Source of the DNA: Hydra vulgaris
Lineage: Eukaryota; Cnidaria; Hydrozoa; Anthoathecata; Hydridae
Direction: 5' to 3'
NCBI RefSeq assembly: GCF_038396675.1
Contig: NC_088927.1
Location: 34,413,001 to 34,477,000 of the forward strand
Length of the DNA stretch: 64,000 nt
Part shown: positions 1 through 11,955 of the stretch, piece by piece
Layout of the letters: the number at the start of each line of letters is the position of its first letter
How positions within the stretch are numbered: position 1 is the first letter of the stretch
The notes under the pieces: model-generated
What the model saw: only the letters and a program-made list of their open reading frames with translations
Databases searched by the model: none
Told to the model about the DNA's origin: nothing
Made by a program: the position numbers and the translations under genes

Positions 1-869
1 ATGGAGTTTTTACCATCTTTACAACCTTCCCTGTTCTGATTTATCTGCAGGTAACACATGTGTACCTCCTCATTTCTCATTTTTTGGAGGATCTTATTGG
101 TGAGAAAAAAAAATGGCACAGTAATGCTCTTTATGTAAGATTATATAAAGGCTAGTCACTAAGAACGAGGTGGATAAGACGGAGCACATCAGGTTTGATT
201 AAGGGATTGGTAAAAGGTCGATTTATTTTTAAACACATTAAAAGGGAGGCCCTGAAGTTCCTCAAGAGGCCATTAAACACAGAGATATTTAACACGGGGA
301 CTACAAGAAGCTATGTGAACTATTTGTCTTTTAATTATTAGGAGATGCACCACTACTTCATTTTCATCAATCTGGAGCCTTCCATTAATAGTTAAATTAT
401 ATTATCAATCTTTTTGGGAATTACATTTTAGAGTTTTTTAAAAATATGACTAATATTAATAATAATTCATCATTCAGGTGTTTTGTAGATGCTTCATACC
501 TGCTTGCCTATAGGATGACTAAGAATGTATCCTAGGTGATGAATCAGGAAAAGAAAAAGATGATAAAAATGGCAAATTTTAATTTGTCTGAGCAGTTTCA
601 TAAGGGGAAAACAAAGCTACCAGTTGTTAGCTGGTCAACGGAGCTTACTAAGCGGGGTTTCAATAGGTTGTGTCTCATGCTTATAGGAGCTAACTGCTGG
701 TAGGAGCTTAATGAGCCGGTAGAATGAGAATCATGTTGGAGAGTTGAAATAGCGGATAAAGCGAAATGACTGTAAGACATTTTACATATTTAAAAGGTTT
801 TTGAAGCTAACTGAATGTGATAATGGCCGCGCAGAAAAGATTATCCTGTTGGCCCAGAACTTTGTTAGA
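1..869. other. AT-rich stretch, no gene recognised
   Basis: No exon homology, tRNA or clear element boundary seen. Short open frames occur on both strands but have no recognisable domains. Confidence 0.5.
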
Positions 870-1120
870 GACAACATAATGAGTAACACCATAAAGAACC
901 TCATAATGGTCGCCAGAGAATAACTTTTATTTCTTAAACTAGAAATAAATATATTTAAGAAATTTTCATTTTTCACAAAAAATTTCATTTTTCAAAAAAA
1001 AGTGCAATTTTTTGTGAAAAATGAAAATTTCTTAAATATATTTATTTCTAGTTTAAGAAATAAAAGTTATTCTCTGGCGACCATTATGAGGTTCTTTATG
1101 GTGTTACTCATAAAGTTGTC
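870..1120. repeat. long foldback (inverted repeat), 115-bp arms
   Basis: Positions 870-984 and 1006-1120 are near-perfect reverse complements separated by about 21 bp. A few mismatches lie near the outer end (ATAATG against TTTATG). Both arms encode the same short peptide-like frame, which is a consequence of the palindrome and not a gene. Probably a foldback or MITE-type element; no target duplication was identified. Confidence 0.85.
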
Positions 1121-2065
1121 TATCACTTTTACTGGAACAAAAAGTGTTTTTTTGGTTATATTAGCCTATTTGGATCATAGATAATGGGAAAAAATTGAGA
1201 GGTTTTTTTGTTTTTGTTGGGACACCCTAGTGGTTTTCTATTTCAAAGATTTGCAGGTAGGTAAATGCAGCCAAAATGGTGCCGAAATTCAGGAATGGCA
1301 TGAACAATGTCTTAGCTTCATGACGCGTCTTTGCATCAAAACTTTCTTCACTTATACATGACAAACTTGAAATCAAATTGATAAACATTGCTGAAGATGA
1401 TTCAGCAAATGTTCCAAATTTCGCCGTTACAGTATTTGGTTTATCCAACCACCTTGTTTTACCAATCGATTTTTATTTTTTTAATCTTGTCTATCCCATT
1501 TAATCGTTTTTTGTTTTTTTTATTTCTATTTTATTTTTACTTGTGAGTTTTAATATATTTAAATTTCTATATCTCCATTAACGAAACTTAATGTAAAACT
1601 GTGTATGTATTGTTAAACAAATACTGCATTAAATCTTTTTCTTTAGAAAAATGAGCACTTGAGCACAAAAGTAAAAGTCATAATGTAGCATGACTTTAAT
1701 TAATACTATTAGTACTATTTTTGTATTATCCAGATTGCCTTATGATAATGCTGTACATTTTATAAAAATTTGTTCACCACCGGCGTGAAGTCTGTGTTGT
1801 TCTAAGAATTTAAATCCCGGGTTTGGATGTTTTTGTTCATTCTAGCCAGACCTCAATTGTGTAGTCCAAAACTGTATTGATTTGTTCTATAATAGTGGCT
1901 GACTCAAGTTGACTTGTTCAATTAGATCTTTTTGTACTAAGAGCACATAGTATATACTATTTGCTAATTAGGGTAATGAGAGGCAAAAAATACTAGAGTA
2001 TTAATTTTGAAAACCAGTATTTTAGGTATTTTCTTTTAACATTCTATTATAATTCTTTAAAGCAT
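1121..2065. other. no certain gene; one possible decayed coding segment
   Basis: On the minus strand 1448-1227 is open for 73 codons, with a pattern (acidic/serine-rich, then KTRHEAKTLF) loosely like ZMYM1/hAT-type transposase-derived proteins. The resemblance is weak and no neighbouring exon supports it. The rest is AT-rich sequence. Confidence 0.3.
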
Positions 2066-2172
2066 CCCAGCAAGCACAGAAATCCATAAGAAGTCTATAC
2101 AGCGTCTTATAGAGTTCACATGTCTATACGACGTCCTTAAGATGTTCAACAAACGTTCTGTGCCCGCCAGGA
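2066..2172. repeat. short palindromic MITE-like element
   Basis: Ends are inverted: CCCAGCAAGCACAGAA on the left and the complement of CCTGGCGGGCACAGAA on the right, about 105 bp overall. The GGGCA-type end resembles the element at 10902-11060, so both may belong to one family. Confidence 0.55.
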
Positions 2173-3569
2173 TGAGATGTAATATTGCAGTGGCTTGGTA
2201 TCATTTAATAGTTTTGAAATAGTTTTGAAGACCTTTTTTTTTTTAAGTCATTTTTTACGCTGTGGTACACAAAAAAAGCCTCCAAAGAAAAATATCCCCA
2301 GGCCCCGAAAAGTCTTAATCTGCCACTGCATTGTGGCCACAATTTCGGGGCTCCTAAAATTGCGGAGCCCACGATTAAAGCCCCCCTAAGCCTCCCTCTT
2401 CTTTAATCCAGCCCCGCCACAATAAAAAGCAAAATGAGACTCTTGAAAATATTTAAGATAACTTTTCAAATAACTGAAATGTTAAAATATTTTTTTAAAA
2501 ATACATATTAATTTTAGAAGGAAAATAGAAGATATGATAAAAAATATTTCACTAATTTCGTACTCATATTATGCTTTTATAGTAAACAATATAACCAAAT
2601 TAAATTAAATTGAGAGTTAAAGTTTGCTTTGGTTTATAGAAGTTTCATTACTTGTAACAAACGAACTGTAATCTAAAGTTATTAAAACAAATATAAATAA
2701 AGATTAACTTAAAAATAACATAAACATAACCAACATAAACATTAAAAACATAAAAATAAAAAAAATAAAAATATTAACAACATAAACAACTTAAGTATCA
2801 ACTACATAAACAGCGTAAAAACAAAACATAAGCATTACTAATATAAGCATAAGCAACATTAACAATATATAATATAAACACCCATCTCGCTGATTCACTG
2901 ATTCCGTAACGCTGTAGTTTATTACTCCTTAGTGGTTAGTTACAATAATAAAAATAAATTATTTAAGCTTTAAGTAATTAGTCAATTTGTTTAGACGTCA
3001 TCATCTTTTTATATCAGTTTAGATTACCACGTTAAAAAAAAAAAAAAAAGTAAATAATGCAAATATATAACAAGTTATATATTTGTATGATTTGGAATGA
3101 ATATAGTTATATTTTTATATATAATCCTTAAATTAAATTAATATAGTTAATCTAAATAATAAATTACTTTTTAAACATTTATTATATTATTTATTACATT
3201 ATTATATTATTATGTATCTCAAATTAAATAAAATTTATATATGTAAAAGATTGCTAGAAACCCCTGAATTTACTAGTATACACGTAAGCAACATAACCAT
3301 CGTACTCAGATGGTTTATGGCCAGTCTCCGTAAACTTCGGGCTTCTTTCGTGTATGTGCAGGTGATTTGTCTTTTTTATCGTTCAAATCTCGTGGGAGAA
3401 TTTCAAAACGCTGATTTAAAATATAACGTGACTTATTGACTTCCGACGATAAAATCCGACAAAAAAAGTTCTCCGTGCTATCTTGAGTTCTTAACATTAT
3501 GAACATTGTGAATTCATGTTAGGGTTAGGGTCAGCTTGTAATATGATAAATTCATAACATATTTTTTTT
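2173..3569. other. no gene recognised
   Basis: AT-rich. 2250-2405 is a locally GC-rich patch (runs of CCCC and GGGGC) that looks like a non-autonomous transposon fragment. 2690-2890 is low-complexity sequence built on ATAAACA. No exon homology seen. Confidence 0.4.
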
Positions 3570-4140
3570 TTTTGTAAATTTATTTGCCTTCAATATATAA
3601 AAAAAGTACAACTACAGAACAGCTTTATTACAAATATAATCGGCAGGACTTCCAAAAGATTATGCGATCTTATCATGAAGCCCTTTACAATATCAAATAT
3701 AATAATAATAACAATAAAATCAAATTAACCAATAAAAATAAATCAAAATAAACTATATACAACTGTGCCTTTAAAATATAAATATACTGGATAAAATATA
3801 TGAAACAAAAGAACTAAAAACAAGAAAAAATGTTTTCTGCTGAAAAAATAACTTTTAATTTTCGCTTGAAAGAAGTTAAAGTCTATTTCAAAGACAAATC
3901 AAAATTTGGCTAAACTATTTAATTCCATTAATAAGGAACGTGATAAGAAATAATAAGTTGTTCAAATTTAGTTTGGGAGAAAGGTTCTTGTAGATTTTTT
4001 CCATTGCGAAGATTGTATTTGTTTATGGGTTTTACATTATAAAGGTTTATAAAGACATCAGGAGATAAATGATTTTTACATTTAAACACGATACATAAAA
4101 TATTAAAAAAATTTAGTTCGTATACATTTAAGGCTTTCAT
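3570..4140 (-). pseudogene. 3' end of a CR1/Jockey-like LINE (fragment)
   Basis: The minus frame 4140-3928 encodes a 70-residue tail containing NKYNLRNGKNLQEPF and ending ...HVPY before a stop. It has the same layout as the C-terminus of the LINE at 48090-48890 (NIVNVYQLN..., then YLTRF..., then GPKLW). Only the extreme C-terminus of the reverse transcriptase polyprotein and its 3' flank remain, as expected for 5'-truncated LINE copies. The T-rich run near 3560 could be the complement of the tail. Confidence 0.5.
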
Positions 4141-4823
4141 TTCTCTCAGAATTCATTTCTTAATTTATTACTTAATCTGTAATAATTGAGTGATTGATAA
4201 TATGTTGTTTGGTTATACTAATCAGTGTTATATTAATGTTTTAAATAACCTTAATACAATATTGTTTTGTAGAATAAAGGTATAAACGAATAAAGAGTCA
4301 TCATCCTCTGAAGTGTCTATTTAAAGTCTGGAATTGTTATGGTGTGCATTAGATTTTGTTGATTCAATTTTTGATTCATTACTGGTTTAGTATCTTAATT
4401 TCTATTTTGCTAATGCTTTAATGTTTATATTAAACATTGCTATCTATCGGAATGTAATCTATCGAAAAAAAAAGTGATTTTTTTCTTCTTCTCGAATGAG
4501 GAGTAAAAACTAACAAATAAATAATAGCAAACTAAATTCTAATATGAAAAACTATATTGTATAATAAAATTTTAATTAGCAATATAAGATCAAAAAAGAT
4601 CCAACTTCAATCTAGACAATAACTAAGCAACATATTATTACAAAAACTATTGATTGGCTGGATCATTGTTATTAACAAATAAATAAGATAGTTTTAATAA
4701 TAATGAAACAATTTGTTACAATAACTTTGATTTATCATTATAATCTAATAGCATTTTTTTAATTGAAATTATTACTCAAATAATATACCGAAGCAACACA
4801 CTAACTTTGGTGCAAAATCGAAA
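4141..4823. other. no gene recognised
   Basis: AT-rich spacer between the LINE tail and the Transib target duplication; nothing supported. Confidence 0.4.
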
Positions 4824-4872
4824 CAATGCACAGTGGGCCAGAATCCTATATTTTTGGAAAAACGTCATAACT

Positions 4873-5272
4873 TTTTTTTCCTTTTATCCATAGCCCTCAA
4901 AGTTTGGTATATAAAGTAATTGGATGATTATAATTTGAATGAGCATAATTTTCTGTTTTTTTCACAGTTGCATAGCAACACATATTTATGCTTAGTTACA
5001 AAGGGTTATTTTTTGCCAAATGTTTCTAAACTTGATATGCAAATTAGTTTAATGATTCTGATATGATTTTTTCCTTTTATCCATAGCCCTCAAAGTTTGG
5101 TATATAAAGTAATTGGATGATTATAATTTGAATGAGCATAATTTTCTGTGGTTGCCATGGCAACCACAGTTGCATAGCAACACATATTTATGCTTAGTTA
5201 CGAAGGGTTATTTTATGCCAAATGTTTCTAAACTTGGTATGCAAATTAGTTTAATGATTCTGATATGATTGA
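4873..5272. repeat. two-copy tandem duplication inside Transib
   Basis: Two units offset by about 193 bp share the block CCATAGCCCTCAAAG...GATTCTGATATGA with few changes. The second unit carries the 20-bp perfect palindrome GTGGTTGCCATGGCAACCAC at 5148-5167, where the first has a T-rich stretch. Confidence 0.85.
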
Positions 5273-5355
5273 GCATAATTATTTGTTTTAATTTACAGTC
5301 ACACTTTCATATAGGTACACACATTTCCAAAATTATAAAGATACAATAGACACAT

Positions 5356-6605
5356 TTATAAACTAATATCATCTGTGGATGACCTCATTAAGTCAATAAC
5401 TCCAGCTGGTAAGTTTTTCGCTTTGGTGTGACTTCCTGCTGTCTTTCTCAGAGATGCAATAAATGGATTACACAGTAGTCGCTTTAACAAATCTTGGTTA
5501 GTTTTCACACGAGATGATTTTCTTGCAAAATGTTCACGATAGTTTTGAGAGTCTTTATTGCCTGCTTTTTGAGCTTCTTCAGAATACATACCAATGGATA
5601 ATGCTAAAGTTTTAATAATTTCAGAACTATAGATTAAAATTTTGTGGATAGATTGTGGCATATAGTACCAAGGATAATGATGAACATAAAGTCGAGCTGT
5701 TTTTAAACAGAAAGCCTCAAATTTATCATTGTCAATATCTAAACCACATGAAATTGTTACCAATATAATATGCAAATTTAGAATCAGTTCAACATCAGTA
5801 TTTAAAATTTCTGCAAATATTTTGAAATGCTCTTCGAGCAGTTTTTCCATCATTTGATGTTCCACTACCACCAGACTTCGGAACATCAACTATCAAGCCA
5901 ATTTCATCTTTAAATCTATTTTGAATTTGTTGTTTTAGAGCCTTTACTTTAGATTTATCTGCTACTGTTCTTGCCTGCCACTTTTTCAAAGTCATTTTAT
6001 ATCCAATATGTAATAAACTTGTAAAAAATGCATCCAAGCATGTAAGGATGATAAACCAAATAAATAACTGCCTGTCATATCCTTTTTCAAAACCATTTTT
6101 TCAATATCATTCATTGCTTTGGGACTTGCCCCACATATAGTACAGCATCAACTAGAATTTGTAACATCTGAAAGAGCAGTGTGCACTTTTCCATTAATCA
6201 TAGTAATTTGTATTATATGATGTATTTTGATTTTTTAATTATCTTTATCAACTTCAGTATCTTGCAAATTTGAAATCTCAAGCCTAATGAGATCCTCTTC
6301 TGACTTTGAAACTGCTGCCATTTCTTTTTCAAATTTAAAACGCAAAGGTCTACAGTACATTGTTGATGATGGTCGTGGATTTCGCCAAGCTGGGTACCGT
6401 TTTCCATTTGAAAAGCCACACAAGTCCAATGGCGCTAGGCAAGTAATAAGAAGTGTCTGCTCATTGTTTAAATTTCTTGTTACTGTTCCTTACGATATTT
6501 GTTTATATATGGACTGTCCTATGGCACCATCAAAGTCTATTTTGTATCTCAGAGAAAGTCTATCTGGATTGCCTTCAGTGCTAAGGACATCATGCTAAGT
6601 CTTGC
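5356..6605 (-). pseudogene. RAG1/Transib-like transposase, frameshifted
   Basis: A DDE-type cut-and-paste transposase relic on the minus strand. In coding order: FDGAIGQSIYKQ (about 6535-6495), matching the first-aspartate region of Transib; a NPRPSSTMYCRP block (6380-6345); CTICGASPKAMND (about 6140), a C-x2-C pair; LHAWMHFL; a GSGTSNDGKTARR block (about 5870-5830); YPWYYMPQSIHKIL; then SEEAQKAGNK and HFARKSSR, which parallel the end of the RAG1 core. RAG1 uses C-x2-C with H-x4-H to bind zinc; here the second histidine is tyrosine (HKILIY). The position matching the catalytic glutamate (NESGNK in RAG1) is lysine (QKAGNK). Stops and frameshifts near 5830-5890, 6000-6140 and 6490 show it is dead. 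The N-terminal part is missing or unrecognisable. Confidence 0.8.
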
Positions 6606-7469
6606 ATATTCTATTTGCTGTATGGTTCACCAAAGCTTGCAGTTTTATTTTAGCTGAAAAGTCTGAGACAGATATATCTGCTATATAATGCTATATGACT
6701 TGCGCCGCTTATCTCCAAATGCGTTACTATAGTTCCTAATTGTTGCTTGTTGCAATCCAAGTTTATAGCATCAATAAGTTTGTCCACAATACCAGAGTGA
6801 AATACTTGTAGATTATTAGGCTTATGCATAGATATCAAAATATTTTATTTTCAGCCTACAAATACAAAAAATATATTATTCATGAAACATTTGGACAACC
6901 AGACATGAAACAAGCTCCAAATATTTATATGTTCATTTTAATGTGATAAAAAAGATGCTTTGCTAAAAAGGTGCAATGATTGGAGTCTGAGAACACACAA
7001 AAAAAGCCAGAATGTTGGCCCCCTTCCCCATAGGAGAATTTATCGAGCACCCTGGACCGCAAAAATATTTCATTATTTAAGTGAAATTTTCACTAAAAAA
7101 AGTACGCTATCATTATAAATATTTGATATAGCTTACGTGCAAAATAAGTTTGCAATAGCTCATTTGATAGATAATACTAAGTTTTATTGAATTATGCAAT
7201 AAAAAAATGAAGTTTTAAAAATTAATAACAATTTTATGCTTATTAGTAACACGAAAATTATTATTAAATTAAAAAAAAAAAATTAAAAAAAGAACCTTTT
7301 ATTAACAGCTTAAAATGCAAACGGCATGATAGTTATACAAAAACATTTATACTAAACAGTTATACAGAAATTTTATAAAAGCCGGATGTCTAAGCTATAA
7401 AATAATATATAACAATTTTGATAATATTTATTTAATACTTTTTTCCACCACCTGGCCCACTGTGCAATG

Positions 7470-9163
7470 GTCCAATTATTCCAAGGGTTTTTTTTAATGG
7501 AGTATACTGACTGGATAGAAAATTCTATAATTCCAAAGGCGTTGCGCAATTCATCTTGTTAAGGTGAAAAGTAATTTTTACCTTTTTAAATCATAAACTA
7601 ATTATGATTGTCTTTCCAATTCATTTTTATAAGTGTTTATATAAACTTTTACAATTCCCAGTATCTTTAAACTGTTCAGCGGCTTTTAATCATATAAACT
7701 TATCAGAACTACCTGTTAATTCACCTAATAATTGAGTCCTACTTGTTGTTGATTTACAACTATACAGTCTTTACACTCAAAGCAATGAATTCTTTGAACA
7801 ATATATATTTTACTAAAAAAGGTTTCTTAAAATGTTTAATCAAATCTTTTAATTGCAAAAGAATTGGATGAATTAGTTAAGTCAAAAATATGAATACTTT
7901 TTTTTCATAAATAAATCAACAAAAGATATAGAAAATAGGATTGTAAAATTCGATAAAGACTTTAAAAATCCTATTTTTCATATCATCTGTTGAGTTATTT
8001 CTCTTTTAAAGTATTTACTTAAATTTAAATCATTTCTTTTCTCCAAATACTTGAATACTTGTTGTAAACAAATCATTGTCTTCCTCCAAGTTCAATACAT
8101 ATGTCTGTATGTCTGTGCCAATAAAAGTACAACATCACGTTTCATTTTGTTTATTATAAATATTATTACACTCGATATATACATCACTGTTCTAGTCGAG
8201 TGGAGTAATATTCCATTCGACAAAAATAGTAATTTTTATGTCGGCATTCAAAAAGCCTTAAAAAACAAGTTCGTAAACTTTTACCGAAAACTCGACACTT
8301 AGGTATTAATCGTTGAAAGTAATGAAAAATTGCGGCATTTTCTAGCTGACCATCTAAATCATTTTATAAAGCAATAATAGAATACAATATTGATACTTAT
8401 TCGGTTGTAGATTACTAGAAAAGTTATGATGGTTTTAACTGCTACTCTTTAAAACATTCTTCTTTTAGTTAAAAGCCAATTTACGTCAACCCTCATATTG
8501 TCGTCAACAAAAAATTTTTTATTTGGGACAACTTTTGCTAGGTATTACTAAGTTCAACCAACAATTTTTGAAAAACAGTTTGTTTTAAATGAAATATGTA
8601 GAACGTCAGCCGAGCTACTATAAAAGTTTGGACTGGCCTTAAACCACCTGAGTAACGCGTTATGATGTATTATTTTATGTTATGATGTATTTCTTTATAA
8701 TATATTAGTTTAAGATGTTTGCATTGTTTATCTTGTTAATGCTTATGTTTGTTAACGAACATAAATATTAGAACATAAACAATATAAATATAAGTAAATA
8801 AAAAACATTTAAAAAAAACACAGCATAAACAACGTAAGTATAAAAGCCATAAGCATAAATAAAGTAAACATAAGGAACATAAACATAAGTAGCATCATTA
8901 ACGTTAACATAAATATAAACAACGTAAACGACACAATCATTATAAAATAATATTATATTATGTTTATGTTGGTCATGTTATTTAGGCATGCACATGCCTA
9001 AACGACATAACCAACATAAACTTAATATGATATTATTCGATAGCTTCAAAAGCTGTAATAATAAAATTGTTAATTAACTTAATAAAACATCTTAAATAAT
9101 AATTAAAAGATTTGGGGCCGTCCACAAGTTCCACCCTCGTCACAACATTGTAACTCTTTAGTT
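7470..9163. other. no gene recognised
   Basis: AT-rich sequence with a low-complexity ATAAACATAA-type stretch around 8750-9010. The open frame at 8051-8302 has no domain and biased composition. Confidence 0.4.
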
Positions 9164-9170
9164 ACAAGTT

Positions 9171-9373
9171 TCGTGCGGCCATGGCGCAGTGGTTAGAGCG
9201 CTTGCTTTATAAGCAGGAGATCCAGGTTCGATATGAGCTCTGGACAAATTTTAGCGTCACTGTAAGGAAGGAGGCGTGAACTTCTCGGTTAAATGCACTT
9301 CCGCGGTGCTCTGTGACAAGACCGTTAGGACTTCTTGGGGCACCTAAAAATAAATTAAAAAAAAAAAAAAAAA
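9171..9373 (+). mobile_element. tRNA-derived SINE (family A)
   Basis: The head is tRNA-like: A box TGGCGCAGTGG at 9182-9192 and B box GGTTCGATATG at 9225-9235. A body with GACCGTTAGGACTTCTTGGGG follows, then an A-rich tail. The 7-bp sequence ACAAGTT flanks it at 9164-9170 and 9374-9380, consistent with LINE-mediated insertion. A second, inverted copy is at 32573-32771. It is not a functional tRNA gene: the acceptor stem does not close and the 3' half is unrelated. Confidence 0.8.
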
Positions 9374-9380
9374 ACAAGTT

Positions 9381-10901
9381 CTGTATGAGTCGTCACAAGA
9401 CCGCAAACCTCTTCCCCCCCCCCCCCCAAAAAAAAAAATGTTTATTTTCTTTCCTATAGGGCTCAGTCGCGTAAACAGATACTCAATATCTTAACCACCG
9501 CAAAATGAATAACCCATAAAATTTAAGAGTGGATTGGATTTTCTTATCAAAGCTTAGACTTTCCGTTTTTTATTTATTTCATTATCTTAACTACACAATG
9601 TCATTTTTAAAAATTTTCCTAGCATCAGCAAAACTTTCAAATCTCCCACTGATTTTATTTTAAATTTTCGAAAAGGAAAACAGCAGTAATCAATTTATTG
9701 TGCAAACGTAAACTATAACGTAACGCATTACGTGACTCGTCAAACTTCCTTCCGCACTTTTCATACAAATGCATAAATAAATACATTTCTCTTTAATAAG
9801 TTTGTTTCTCATATTCAGATTTGATACATTTATACAAAAATTTGGTTATCTTGAACTTTCAGTGTTTTAAACCTCTTTAAAATTGTAGTATTTTAATTTC
9901 TATAAGTTTCCAACAATAGATCCACTTATTTAATAAAAGATCTTAATTGCTTATAAAAAATGACTATTGACATTTTTTCATATAAGAGAAGTCATCGTTA
10001 GTTATAATCTTTAGTTTTTAAATAAATTGTTGAAAGTGAAAGTGTCCACAAAGAACACAAAAATATTGCAGCAGGCGATATTTCTTGTTGCTCCACATGC
10101 GCAGATGAATCAGAGATAACATTGTCGCAGCGGAAAAACCTCACTGCGCGAATAGTTAAGTTTTTTTTAACCCCTTGCTCATCGACTATTTATTGCTTAA
10201 AAATAAACCAATCAATTTTGTTTTAAATAATAATAGAAAAATTAAAAAAGATGTATGATATTGAGTTTAATGAAGATAATGGAAATGAAGAAAAAAGATC
10301 AAGTCAAAAATAAATTCGACAAAGAAAGCTTTAATGAGGCTGTAGCATGTTTCGGTGTCTCTGGGACATAAACAATAAATCGGTGTCTCTGGTGTTTACA
10401 TAAATAACAAATACGGTGCGCAACAAAAACTAAATTGACATCAGACAAAAACACAATTTTCTACGAATTTACTCTCATACATCTTTTTTATGTTTAAGCA
10501 AGCACCGTGTGTTTTTTTTATCAATTTGTCGGACTCAACCTTTTTTTAACTGTATAAAGAATGTAGTAATCTTTATATAAATAAATAAAAAAACTTCTTA
10601 TTGGCACATTATTTCAAACGAAGCTTCGAAGTTAAGGGTTCCCAAGTAGAAATAAACAAACAATTTTCCTAAAACTTTACATTATAGATTTAAAAAGGGA
10701 CGAAAAATTGAATGGAATATAAAGTCTTAAACTTATATATCGTTGTTTATAAGCGTTTAAAAAATTTTAAGATTTTGATTTTGTTTTGGTTGTGTAAAGA
10801 TTTTTTAACGTTAAAAAAACTCTTTTCTTTTGTTATTCCGTGCCATAACACATTCAATTTTCACAGCAAAAGTACCATCCCGTTTGTGAAAACAGACTCA
10901 A
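9381..10901. other. no gene recognised
   Basis: AT-rich with a poly-C/poly-A run at 9413-9438. No exon homology seen. Confidence 0.4.
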
Positions 10902-11060
10902 CCCAGCGGGCATTTGTTTTTAAAAGTTACGTTCTAAATGTATTTTAAATGTCTTTCAAACGTCTTCTAAACATTCTTACGCAATGAGTGTTTAAAAGAC
11001 GTTTAAAAAACGTTTCAAAGACATTTAGAACGTAACTTTAAAAAACAAATGCCCATAGGG
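10902..11060. repeat. palindromic MITE with GGGCATTTG ends
   Basis: CCCAGCGGGCATTTGTTTTT at the left pairs with AAAAACAAATGCCCATAGGG at the right. The arms continue through AAGTTACGTTCTAAATG and its complement. About 159 bp, nearly all foldback. Ends resemble 2066-2172. Confidence 0.8.
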
Positions 11061-11190
11061 AAAGCTGAGTGATCTCTCTCTCTTTTTTGTTTTTATCTTT
11101 TTGGGGTGTGTTGTCAAGGCCACAAAAGGAGTCTTTGATACAACTTTGTGTTAATTAGCGAGCTGGATTGCCATTGCTCATTGCATAGGG

Positions 11191-11245
11191 TGCTATGTAC
11201 TATCTATAATTGAGTCAAGATCTCAATTATAGATAGTACATAGCA
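11191..11245. repeat. perfect hairpin, 24-bp arms
   Basis: TGCTATGTACTATCTATAAT plus TGAG (11191-11214) is followed after 7 bases by its exact complement (11222-11245). Confidence 0.9.
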
Positions 11246-11378
11246 TAGTTAATAAAAACATGAATAAAATAAATAAAATAATAATAATAAAAAAAACTCT
11301 CGTTACCACCAATTTTTTTCGATCTGTTCTTTACAAGAAGAACAGTCAAATCCAAAATTGCTTGACTTCAAACATCTC

Positions 11379-11426
11379 ATAATATCAGTCACGCAACTTA
11401 GATTTAAGTTGCGTGACTGATATTAT
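11379..11426. repeat. perfect hairpin, 22-bp arms
   Basis: 11379-11400 (ATAATATCAGTCACGCAACT plus TA) is followed by the 4-base loop GATT and the exact complement at 11405-11426. Confidence 0.9.
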
Positions 11427-11955
11427 AAATTTATTTACATTTGAAGATGGTCCTATACCATTTAAAATTGAAAAATAAAAATATTTTTTTTTCATATACA
11501 AAGTTTATTCTAGTTTAAGGTTTTTTAATAATTTTAAATAAATTTGTATCATTGTTGTAACTAGTTTGTGACAAAACTTTAACTATTGGGTTAAGGAATT
11601 AGTTCGTTCGGTTTTTTTCAAAGAGGATTTTTTAAAGGATTTGTTTGTTGTTGAGCAAAGTGTTTGTATTCATTAGACAGTGCCTTTTCTATTTTACAGA
11701 ACTGTGTTATTTGCTTTTTCTAATAATTTTATTTTTTCCTATTTTCTACCCTTAAAAATGGAATGCCCAGGTGTCAAAAACCAGCATTTTTGACACCTAC
11801 TTTTCTTCGCTTTTCATCGCGGTCAGAAAGCAGCTGAAGCCACTCGTGACATATGCAACGTGTATGGAGAAGGTGTCATAGGTGAGCGTGCAGCATAGAA
11901 ATGGTTTGCAAAGTTCAAAAACGGTGACTTTGACCTCGAATTCATACCTCGCAGC

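Larger units (their letters stand above)
4824..7469 (-). mobile_element. Transib DNA transposon, complete ends, decayed
   Basis: The element is 4829-7464 (2,636 bp). It starts CACAGTGGGCCA and ends with the exact complement, TGGCCCACTGTG. The 5-bp sequence CAATG flanks it at 4824-4828 and 7465-7469. Transib transposons are known for 5-bp target duplications and ends like the V(D)J heptamer CACAGTG, and the interior encodes a broken RAG1/Transib-type transposase on the minus strand (5356-6605). Termini, duplication and protein therefore agree. A tandem duplication occupies the downstream end (4873-5272). Disrupted frames make it non-autonomous. Confidence 0.9.

Noticed and set aside
598-780. 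60-codon frame near the window start
   Set aside because: Serine/leucine-rich with no homology; not supported by splice sites or neighbours.
3517-3532. Telomere-like GTTAGGGTTAGGG
   Set aside because: Only two units; expected by chance in long sequence.
9177-9250. A tRNA gene
   Set aside because: A and B boxes are present but acceptor and T arms do not pair, and the sequence continues into a SINE body with flanking duplication.
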